Source: Cynocephalus volans
Lineage: Eukaryota; Chordata; Mammalia; Dermoptera; Cynocephalidae
Assembly (NCBI RefSeq): GCF_027409185.1
Contig: NC_084463.1
Span: 110,656,133 to 110,720,132, forward strand
Reading direction: 5' to 3'
DNA: 64,000 nt
Both the position numbers and the translations under genes were made by a program. Positions 10,037-17,939 of the stretch are shown here, piece after piece. The notes below the pieces were generated by a model that worked only from the letters and a program-made list of their open reading frames with translations, did not search any database and had not been told where the DNA came from. The first letter of the stretch is position 1. Each line of letters starts with the position of its first letter.

Positions 10037-10965
10037 ATGAAGCTGGTTTCCGTCGCCCTGATGTACCTGGGCTCACTCGCCTTTCTAGGTGCAGACACCG
10101 CGCGGTTCGACGTGGCGTCGGAGTTCCGAAAAAAGTGAGTCCGCGGCAACACATTCCCCTGTCTTGGTACCTGGCAGACTAGGGGAACAAACCGTTGGTC
10201 CCCAGGGGTTAGAAGTGACTGGGAACAGGAACGGGCCAGGACGTCGCCTGGACGCACGCGATTCGGGTCTACTTGTGCTTTACAGATGGAATAAGTGGGC
10301 TCTAAGTCGCGAGAAGAGGGATCTGCTGGCGTCCACCAACTACCCCACCGGGCTCGCCGACGTGAAGGCTGGGCCTACCCAGACTCTCATTCGGCTCCAA
10401 GACATGAAGGGTACCTCTCACAGCCCCGAGGCCAGGTAACTATGCCCCGCGTAGTGGGGGAAGGGGGGTCGTGCGGGAGGAGCTCTCCCTATACCGGCCC
10501 TGGGGTTCGTCATGGCTGGATGACAGCTCAGCTGGCGCGAGCAGTTTCCAGCTCCCTCTCTGGTCCTAGAATGACTCCTGTCCATGGTGGCTGGGGTCAA
10601 AGCCCTGCTGGATGGGGTCTCAAGTGGCCTTCCTTCTTCTCCACAGCAGTCCGGACGCCGCCCGCATCCGAGTCAAGCGCTACCGCCAGAGCATGAACAA
10701 CTTCCAGGGCCTGCGGAGCTTCGGTTGCCGCTTCGGGACGTGCACGGTGCAGAAGCTGGCGCACCAGATCTATCAGTTCACAGACAAGGACAAGGATGGC
10801 GCCGCCCCCAGGAGCAAGATCAGCCCCCAGGGCTACGGCCGCCGGCGCAGGCGCTCCCTGCCAGAGGCCGACCCAGGCCGGACTCTGGGGTCTCACGAGC
10901 CACAGGCACCCGAGGCTCCGTCCTCCCGTGTGCACAGAGTGCTCGCCACCCTTTTTAGGATTTAG
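10037..10965 (+). CDS. ADM: Preproadrenomedullin (spliced: 10037-10134, 10286-10435, 10647-10965)
   Basis: The joined exons encode 188 residues (human 185). The product is a secreted precursor of vasodilator peptides. Residues 1-21 are a hydrophobic signal peptide ([19 protein letters not shown]...). Residues 22-41 are PAMP, followed by Glu-Lys-Arg at 42-44. The mid-region runs 45-92 and ends at Lys93-Arg94. Adrenomedullin is 95-146 (Tyr to Tyr), with the Cys110-Cys115 ring (CRFGTC), amidation donor Gly147 and a five-Arg cleavage site at 148-152. The C-terminal propeptide is 153-188. Adrenomedullin signals through the calcitonin-receptor-like receptor with RAMP2 or RAMP3. The start is the only ATG in good context (G at -3), 21 nt into exon 2. 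Oddities: Glu42 replaces the PAMP amidation glycine, Gly-Ala replaces human Asn-Val at 134-135, and the tail is in a different frame from human. Identity of the gene is certain. Confidence 0.97.
10100..10310 (+). other. ADM: PAMP peptide region (residues 22-41, split by intron 2)
   Basis: The codons lie at 10100-10134 and 10286-10310. The sequence begins [12 protein letters not shown] and ends WNKWALSR. Most of it matches known PAMPs, apart from Phe24 where human has Leu. The next codon, 10311-10313, is GAG (Glu) before Lys-Arg. Known PAMPs have Gly there, which supplies the C-terminal amide after cleavage. Confidence 0.9.
10436..10646 (+). other. ADM: ADM intron 3, with an in-frame stop at its first codon
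   Basis: If this 211-bp intron is retained, codon 83 becomes AGG and the next codon, 10437-10439, is TAA. The product would end one residue past exon 3 and contain PAMP but no adrenomedullin. A regulated intron-3-retaining ADM mRNA of this kind has been described in other mammals; here only the potential is visible. Confidence 0.75.
10681..10836 (+). other. ADM: Adrenomedullin mature peptide (residues 95-146)
   Basis: This is the 52-residue hormone between Lys-Arg and Gly-(Arg)5. It starts [10 protein letters not shown], has the six-residue disulfide ring CRFGTC and ends SKISPQGY before Gly147. The ring and the amidated C-terminus, both needed for receptor activation, are intact. Peptide positions 40-41 are Gly-Ala. 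Confidence 0.95.
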
Positions 10966-11719
10966 GCGCCAGTGGCAGCAGCGAACAGTCGCGCAAGCAT
11001 CCCGCTGGCGCCTCCCGGGGCGGAGGGCTTTTGGAGCCATATGGACACTGGGCTGTCACAGCCCTGCAGAGACCCCGAGGGCACGGTCCAGCGGCGAGCC
11101 CTGGTTTTGCAGGGGCCTCACCTCCTCCTCGGGGCAGCGCTTTCTTTGCTCTGATCAGTCCCGGGTGTCCCAGGGGGGCAGAGGAATCCGAGGGAATCTC
11201 TGCCAGGCAGAAAGGAAAGGAGAAACTGAGAATTAAGTGTTGAGACCCCCGGGTCAGGAGTCTAAGCCACTGCCGTGCCCGCCCACGAACTGATTTCTCA
11301 CGGGTGTCACCCCACCAGGGCGCAAGCCTCACTATTACTTGAACTTTCCAAAACCTAGAGAGGAGAAGTGCAATGCGTGTTGTACATACAGAGGTAACTA
11401 TCAATATTTAAGTTTGTTGCTGTCAAGATTTTTTTGTAACTTCAAATACAGAGATATTTTTGTACGTTATATATTGTATTAAGGGCATTTTAAAGCAATT
11501 GTATTGTCCCCCTCCCCCTATTTTAAGACGTGAATGTCTCAGCGAGGTGTAACATTGTGGTTTGCAGCGCGGAACGTGAGAGTGTGTGTGCGTGAACGAT
11601 AGAGAAGAGACTCATTACCTCCCGCGGAAGAAGGAAACACCATGTCTCTGTATAATCTATCTACATAAAATGAGTGATATACCAACAGCAAACCAATAAA
11701 CTCTCTCGATGCTGATTCA
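10966..11719 (+). promoter_or_regulatory. ADM: ADM 3' UTR with Pumilio-type site, AU element and poly(A) signal
   Basis: From about 11280 to 11560 the text is very close to the human ADM 3' UTR as I remember it, which suggests strong constraint. TGTACATA at 11381-11388 fits the Pumilio element UGUANAUA. One AUUUA pentamer lies at 11406-11410, in an AU-rich tract that would be expected to influence mRNA stability. AATAAA is at 11695-11700. Confidence 0.75.
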
Positions 11720-12274
11720 TTCTCGGCTCTCGCGTCTAGGGAGGGAGAGCGCCTTGGGGTCCCGCCGCCGGGCTTGGGAAGATGGGACGGCGGCGCGGGC
11801 GCGTGCCAGCTCCTCTCCGCGCCGGCCGAGCGGTCTGTCACGAACTCTGCTCTCCACGTGAGGCGCGCAGAGCGCGTGTCCTGGGTGCGAGTCAGGGCTT
11901 CGCGGAGACGCCCGAGGTCACTGCCTCGCGTGGCGGCCGGGAGGGGCGGGGTAGGATGAGCCCTAGTGGGGAACCGAGCCTGGACTCTCCGGGTTGCGCA
12001 ACGTCGTCCTAGATTTATGGAGTTGCTCACGAGACTCTACGCGAAAGCGTGCTTCGGAGAGTTGGGGAGGTCTCCGAGGCCTTCTCAGTGAAGAGTCTGC
12101 CCGGCTACCGCGGGTGTTAAAGTTAGAAGCTACCCCAGCAAAGAGTTGGGACATCTCCGGGAAACCCACAGCCAGTAACCGCGGCCCTCTCCCTGCCCGA
12201 GTGCCCAGTGGGGCGTGGTGGGGGGGTGGAGGTGGGGGGAAGGGGGAAGAAAGGGGACTCATAAGCGAGACGGT

Positions 12275-12289
12275 GGCGCCCCCTGCCGA
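12275..12289 (-). promoter_or_regulatory. CTCF-like motif, - orientation
   Basis: GGCGCCCCCTGCCGA matches the reverse complement of the CTCF core at 13 of 15 positions by eye. It lies about 560 bp past the ADM poly(A) site and faces the + oriented match at 8970. Confidence 0.45.
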
Positions 12290-12467
12290 TAGCCTCAGAT
12301 GCGCCCCAAGAGCCATTCGGCAGTACTCGTACGTGCGGTTTAATAAGTTCTCCTACGTGGGAGTCAGCACACAGCCTTAATGAAAGAGGAAAGAAAAAAA
12401 CAGTTTGCAGGTGCCAACCAGGGCCGGCCATCCCCAGACCTGCACGGCGGCTCCCTGTTCTGGGACA

Positions 12468-12498
12468 GTGACTCAGCGCCCACACGCTGCGCAGCGTG
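12468..12498. promoter_or_regulatory. ARE/AP-1 motif next to a 16-bp perfect palindrome
   Basis: GTGACTCAGC at 12468-12477 fits the antioxidant response element RTGACNNNGC and contains the AP-1 site TGACTCA. Five bases on, CACGCTGCGCAGCGTG (12483-12498) is a perfect palindrome with GCGTG on each strand. Motif evidence only. Confidence 0.4.
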
Positions 12499-12610
12499 CA
12501 GCTGCTGGCCGGAGGCGGGCGGGACGGACGTGCAGCCGGAACCGTGCGCCTCCGACGCCCTGAGACCTTCATTGTTCCTCCTCCCCTTGCCGCTCTCCTC
12601 TTCCTTCCTC

Positions 12611-14236
12611 CCTCCCAAGCCTTTTTCATTTTTTCTCCACTTCTCTTCAGCCTTCCTTTCTCTCCTTCCTTCCTCCTCCTTGCTTTCTTTATGCCTTATC
12701 TTAGAAGGTTGACCCCCAGTTCCGGTGGTAGATGCTGGTAGATGCTAAGCCCCCGTTGAATGACTTCCAGGACAGAGGGGGAGGGTAAGAGGAGGCAGTG
12801 TACCTGCCTGTGGAGGAGGCGCCCCGACTTTCATTTTCCTGCCCCATTTGTCTCATGCAGTATCCTGAAGACCCAAGATGGAGACCATTTGCTTGTCCTT
12901 TTTAAAAAGTTTCCCCACCTTTTCCAAGTCAAAGCATGGCAGAAATGGCGGTGCTTCCAGGTGATCTCAGAAACCTTACTGGTGAAGAAAACCTGAAAGT
13001 GAGTTTGAAGAATGGGAATGTTTCGTAGTGGCCTACCTCCTCCTGAGGCTTTTGCCTCAGTTGCAGTTTCCAGGGCCCCTCTGAGGAAGAAGCTTGCATA
13101 CACACTGAAAGAGATAGGGCCTAGGTCTGGGGTCCAGAGAGGACCTGATTCTGAAGCAGTTTCAATATAGAAGAAAGTAGACCCAGCACATGGAATTTCT
13201 TTTAAGGCCTCAATTTTGAAAAAAATTTCAAGGCCTCAGTTTTGGGCACCTGGCTGTTGAAAGTGTCTATCCTCATACAGTTCATTGTCCAATTTGAACT
13301 TAACAATTTTGTGAGGTTCATCAGAATTGAGGGGGTTACAAATGCAGTAAGAGACCAGCCTGTTCTCAAGGACCTTTTAATAAATATTCACTCAGAGAGA
13401 ACTCTGTGCTAGTTACTGAAAAGGTACAGGGCATGTATGAATGAAAAAGTGATTAAAACTTCCAGTCATGGAATTTCTGTGCCAGTGAGTGGGTGCTGGG
13501 TGGTCTTAAGGGGATACAGAAACTGCAGAGAGCAGCAAACACTTTGGCCTCGCAGACAGTGGCTCAAGATTAAACACTCACCCTTTTCCTTGAGCCAAGT
13601 TTTGACCCATAGCCACAGAGCTCTCCAGCCAAACCCCACTCTGGCAGAGATTCAGCCAGCAGACAATGCTGCCAAAAGCAGGTTGGGCTCTAGCTTAGGG
13701 CTGTTGTGCGCACGGAGCAAGCAACTAGCATTCTGCTGAGGGAGTCTTATGACTTCAGGGAATCCAAGGCAAGTGAAGGAGACGGTTCATCTCTGAGAGG
13801 AAAGAGGCAGCTGCTCAGCTGGAATGCATCCTGCTGAAAATCCCATGACTGGAGACGTGTCTGAGGAGAGACCCTCCTAAGAGCTCAGGATTAACTGAAG
13901 GTCACCATCAAACCCTGGGCCCTTCTCTGTAAGCTGTTCAACCAACCTTCTGGATTCTTTTCATAAGGTGCTAAAGTTTATCAGGTAGGGCCTCTTGATG
14001 CCAAGAACACATCATTTATCAACAGTGATGAGTCATTTGTGAGCTGATTCAACCTGTCCGCGGCTGAGGAGTAGTCACAGCTCTTATCTTTAGCTACTGC
14101 TGCTGGCTATGGGAATGGTACCGTCCATTTTTAATCAAATACGGGGTACCAGGCAATTTCTTGAAAATCCAACAGCTTGGCTGAACAGCTAAGAGTGGAG
14201 GGGAGTGATGGAAGGAATGGAAACTGATTCTTTTTT
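12611..14236. other. Unique sequence, no gene recognised
   Basis: A C/T-rich tract (12560-12700) leads into moderate-GC sequence with no clear repeat, splice-supported exon or long isolated open frame. It could hold ADM distal regulatory elements, but nothing here shows that. Confidence 0.5.
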
Positions 14237-14455
14237 TAGCCCTTGCTTAATGTCAGCTATTCTCCCAGTCACTTTATATACCTTATCTCATTTAATTCTT
14301 ACAGCAGCCTTATGAAGTAGGTGTTATTATCTCTGTTTGTAGATAAGGAAACTGAACCTCAGAGACATAAAGTAACTTAGCTAAGGTCACACAGTGAGTA
14401 ATAAGTGGTGAAGACTGGACTTGCACACAAGTGCTACATGCTATTTTAATGCTAT
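14237..14455 (-). repeat. MIR SINE, antisense
   Basis: The MIR reverse-complement landmarks appear in order: 'ctcatttaattcttacagcagcc', 'gataaggaaactgaacctcagaga', 'aaggtcacacagtgagtaataagtgg'. Diverged but nearly full length. Confidence 0.85.
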
Positions 14456-15230
14456 GAAGACATAAGGAATAAAGTGGGATAATTTTGACATTTAGTTTCT
14501 CAAGCCAGATGTCCCCAAATGTCCTCTAAAACAGGATGGCTTGGGTAGGTGATTTACACCTGTGGTTCTGAAAGATTTACAAGAGGGCTGGTAGGACTGG
14601 GAAGGAGAGCTGCTTCAGCAGTAAGCTCAGTGAGTGCAAAATAAATAAATGAAGCGAGTTTTAAATTCTTGGTCCTGGTTTGAAGCAGGGATTACATAAA
14701 TCAGGAATAGCCTTTTTCTCTCTGTGCTAAGCCACTGACCTCTTTAGTTTGAATTGCCAAATATTTTTAGAACATACACTGAAGGCCTCAAGAGCTGGCT
14801 TCTGAGGGGAAGGCCTTCAGAGCTATTCCTGGCCAAACACAGTCCCACTCTGTAGGACTGAAGTCGCCTGGAAGAGCACCTGTGTCTACAAAGCTGCAAA
14901 TAAAGTTTCCACTCTTGAGGTGGGAACTTTTGTCTTGGCAAGTACTACTCAAGGCAGCTTTTCAGGGGATGTTCTGAACTGACTCTGAGTCAGCTATGAG
15001 TACCATCCCTCCTTCCCCAGCTGAGAAGGAGAGGGCCTTGTTATCCGGAGTCCCACAGAGCTTTCTGCCAAAGCTGGCTTGGAGGCTTGGTCTTCATTTG
15101 CATGGGAAGAAGGGTGAGGCTAGATAGCTATCTGGTGGTCTCACTGGTCTAGTTCCAGAGCTATTTTGGAACATTCTGGAAAAACAATAAAATGACTGTG
15201 GCCACACAGGCAGCTTAATTTAGTAGTTTA
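14456..15230. other. No gene or named repeat recognised
   Basis: Moderate-GC sequence with short open frames only. A TGAGTCAGC AP-1-like site is at 14986-14994. Confidence 0.5.
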
Positions 15231-16095
15231 TTGTACATTTATCCAACAGAAGAAAAGTAGTATTAAAATGAATTTTTAAAACATAAAATATGCATTTTAC
15301 TTATTACACGATCTTTTTTCAGTGTAGAAAAAAAAAAGATTCACTTTTAATACCACTCCCAGTAATAGAGATAATCACTATTAATATTTTAGTATATACA
15401 CTTTTGGACATTTTTATACATTATATGTATACACATACACACAATTTTAAAAATTGATCTCATGCAGAAAACTGAATTAAACATACTCCTCAGTTTAAGG
15501 TAAATTGTTATTACTAGTCTATGCAAGGCTTTTCCCTTGTTTTAATTATTTTATTTTTTTTTATTTTAATTCCCATGCCCCTTCACATCTCTGTCATAGG
15601 AAACTTCTTTAATATGTTTGATATCTGTACTTATTATATGTATATAATCTTATAAAATCTGCTGTATTGTTTTGTAACTACATGTTTTTAACATACAAAG
15701 ATATTGTGTTAAAATTTTTGTTTCCTAATTTTCTCAACCAACACTTAAAAAAATTATCCGAGTAGATTGTTTATGCTTACTGTTGCATATTGCTCCATAA
15801 TATGCATATACCACATATTATTTTTCTTGTCTTTTGATGAGGGACACTTGAGTTGCCTCCAGCACCCCTCTGAAACAAATAACATGTAAATGAACATCCT
15901 GTTTTGTGTCCTCTTGTGGATCTGACTAAGAATTTCATGGGAATATATATCCAAAAATCAATATCATTCAGTCAAAAGGCTTCTACATATAGATTATGCT
16001 ACATTGTGTGAGATTGCTTTCCAGAGTGCCTTTGCATTCCTACCAACAGTGCATGAAAGTTCCCACTTCCTCACGTGCTTGCCAACCTTCAAATG

Positions 16096-16765
16096 TGTGG
16101 TGATTAATTTTTGTGTCAACTTGATTGGGTTAAGGGATGCCCAGAAAGTTGGCAAAACATTATTTCTGGGTGTGTCTATGAGTGTGTTTCCAGAAGAGAT
16201 TGCCATTTGTTTTTTTTTTTTTTTTTTTTTGTCGTTTTTTTTTTCATGACCTGCACTCAGCCAGTGAGTGCACCGGGCATTCCTATATCGGATCCGAACC
16301 CGCGGCGGGAGCGTCGCCGCGCTCCCAGCGCCGCACTCTACCGAGTGCGCCACGGGCTCGGCCCGAGATTGCCATTTGAATCAGTAGACTGAGTAAAGAG
16401 GACCTGCCTTCGCCAATGTGGGCAGGCATTATCCAATCTATTGAGAGCAGAGGAAGGGTGATTTTTCTTTCTCTCTCGTCTTGAGCTGGGACATCCATCT
16501 TCTCCTGCCCTTGGACATTGGACCTCCTGTTCTCTCCACTCAGATTAGAAGTTACACCATCAGTTTCTGGTTCTCAGGCCTTTAGACACAGACTGAATTA
16601 TACCACTTGCTTTCCTGGTTCTCCAGCTTGCAGATAGAATATCTTAGGGCTTCTCAGTGTCCATAATTACATGAGCCAATTCCCATAATAAATCTTCATG
16701 TGTATACATATATATCTATATATATCCTACTTATTCTTTTCCCTGGAGAACCCTGACAAATACAG
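16096..16765 (+). mobile_element. LTR-like old repeat inserted in L1
   Basis: It begins 'tggtgattaatttttgtgtcaacttg' and ends 'ccctggagaaccctgacaaatacag', with 'aatcagtagactgagtaaag' and 'catgagccaattcccataataaatc' in between. I recognise this as a common mammalian repeat with LTR-like structure but cannot name the subfamily. The SINE at 16210-16364 interrupts it. Confidence 0.6.
16196..16378 (-). mobile_element. Dimeric tRNA-derived SINE, GC-rich variant, with 14-bp duplication
   Basis: The body (16210-16364) lies between perfect 14-bp direct repeats 'gagattgccatttg' at 16196-16209 and 16365-16378. It is on the minus strand, with a poly(T) run at the left. On the minus strand the first unit starts 'cgggccgagcccgtggcgca' and has a B-box-like 'gcgggttcggatcc'; a second partial unit ('ggtgcactcactggctgag') follows, then the A-tail. 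The perfect duplication and intact CpGs suggest a recent insertion. Confidence 0.9.
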
Positions 16766-17285
16766 CGTGGATCCTCTTTTCTGGTGTTTGCCATCCTGAT
16801 GGATATAAAAGTAATATTGTTTTAATTTCCATTACTGATTACTAGTGAATTTTGGTATATCTTCATTTATTTATTGGTCATTTGAACATTCCCTAATGGG
16901 TCACTCAATTAAAAAGAAGTGGGCTAATGTTTGTCTACAGCCTGCTCTTTTTCTCACTCATCAGTATATTTTGGGCATCTTTCTATGTCAATAAACATAT
17001 CTATTCAACATCATTTTTATTTCCTGCACAGTATTTCATCATATGAAAATATTATAATTTGTTTAATCATTCCTCTGCTGTTGCACATTCAGGTTTTCCC
17101 CCTACGTTTTTACCGTTAAAAACATCTTTGTGCATTCATCATTGGGTAATTTTTTGACTATTTTTTAGGATAAATTCTTAGAAGTAAAATTGTTCTGTCA
17201 ATGAATGTATCTTTTTTCATTTTATTAGGGCATTTCATACATCTTGCCAAATTGCCCTGTAGAAGGGTCAGTGTTCTTTTTTTTC

Positions 17286-17440
17286 TTCCATATACAAAAA
17301 TCAATTATATTTCTACATTCTAGCAATAAACAATTGGAAATTGAAATCTTTAAGTACCATTTATAGTGGAACCAAAATATATGAAATACCTAGGTATAAA
17401 TCAACAAAACGTGCAAAATATGCTGAAAACTATAAAACAT
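17286..17440 (+). mobile_element. L1 ORF2 fragment
   Basis: Text such as 'tatttctacattctagcaataaacaattgg' and 'gaaatacctaggtataaatc' is the sense strand of an L1 ORF2 segment. It is short and decayed. Confidence 0.65.
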
Positions 17441-17830
17441 TGACTTTGGTAGGCTCGTAGGATAGCCCCTAATGATCTCTGCCTTCTGATATCATGCCCT
17501 TGGGTGATCCTCTTCTCTTGAGCGTGGGCTGGGCTGGACCTAAGGATTTGATTCTAACCCACAGAAGAATGCAAAGATGATGGAATATCACTTCTGTGAT
17601 TAGGTTACAAAACATCGTGGTTTCCTTCTTGCTAGTAGACTGTCTCTGTTGCCTTCTCGGCTTGCACACTTTGATGAGACAAGCTGCCATGTGGGAGAAG
17701 TCCTTGTGACAAGGAAGGACGGGTGGCCTCTGGGCAACAGCCAGCAAAGAACTGAGGCCCTCACTCAACAAGCATGTGAGGAATTGAATTCTGCCAATAT
17801 TGGAGTGAACTTAACATCAGATTGGATGGA
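17441..17830 (+). mobile_element. LTR-like old repeat
   Basis: Landmarks 'cacttctgtgattaggttacaaaac', 'gcttgcacactttgatgagacaagctgcc', 'gcctctgggcaacagccagcaaagaactgaggccctca' belong to the same repeat type as the 38440-39030 element. Subfamily not assigned. Confidence 0.6.
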
Positions 17831-17939
17831 TCAGTTTTCACTTTCAGCAGTACATAGATGTCAATTTCCTATATCTTTAGCAACACTGAGCATTATCCAT
17901 CTCCTAATATTGTGTCATCTGAAAGGTAAAAATATTATT
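17831..17939 (-). mobile_element. Old L1 fragment flanking the young L1
   Basis: Antisense L1-like text ('caatttcctatatctttagcaacactgagc') runs up to the left target-site duplication of the young L1. Low-confidence boundary. Confidence 0.45.

Larger units (their letters stand above)
8820..10130. promoter_or_regulatory. CpG island over the ADM promoter and first exons
   Basis: Dense CpGs and high GC from about 8820 through exon 2. The block includes a CGCGCGCGC run near 9290 and a GC box. A combined CpG-island and TATA promoter is consistent with a broadly expressed gene that is strongly induced by hypoxia and inflammation, as ADM is known to be. Confidence 0.75.
9396..11719 (+). other. ADM: ADM transcription unit, four exons
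   Basis: Exon 1 is about 9396-9550 (5' UTR only, no ATG, donor cag|gtaggt). Exon 2 is 10016-10134 (acceptor ttttcag|g, donor aa|gtgagt). Exon 3 is 10286-10435 (acceptor tacag|a, donor cag|gtaac). Exon 4 is 10647 to about 11719 (acceptor ccacag|c). The introns are 465, 151 and 211 bp, all GT-AG. The 3' UTR is about 750 nt. The polyadenylation signal AATAAA is at 11695-11700 and cleavage is expected near 11715-11720. The layout (untranslated exon 1, hormone entirely in exon 4) is that of mammalian ADM. The transcript start and poly(A) site are inferred. Confidence 0.92.
11720..12610. promoter_or_regulatory. GC-rich, CpG-dense flank downstream of ADM
   Basis: A second GC-rich block follows directly after the ADM poly(A) site. 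It holds a CTCF-like site (12275), an antioxidant-response/AP-1 motif (12468) and a 16-bp palindrome (12483). Open frames of 110-168 codons on both strands overlap one another, as expected of stop-poor GC-rich DNA, and none resembles a known protein. It may be an enhancer or an unannotated promoter. Confidence 0.55.
15231..17285 (-). mobile_element. Old L1 LINE fragments, antisense, interrupted by another repeat
   Basis: Antisense L1M text runs about 15231-16095, resumes at about 16766-16910 and is followed by a similar fragment at about 16920-17285. Landmarks include 'gattgctttccagagtgcc', 'cctaccaacagtgcatgaaag', 'tttaatttccattactgattactagtga' and 'ggataaattcttagaagtaaaattg'. The element was cut by the LTR-like repeat at 16096-16765. 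Confidence 0.75.

Noticed and set aside
10089..10439. 116-codon unspliced + frame across ADM intron 2 and exon 3
   Set aside because: It runs through a clear GT-AG intron. Only the exon 3 part (from 10286) is coding, and it is included in the ADM CDS.
11539..12629. Minus-strand frames of 163, 117 and 168 codons beyond ADM
   Set aside because: They overlap one another in different frames and antisense frames on the other strand, one covers the ADM 3' UTR, and none resembles a protein. Judged chance frames in a CpG island.
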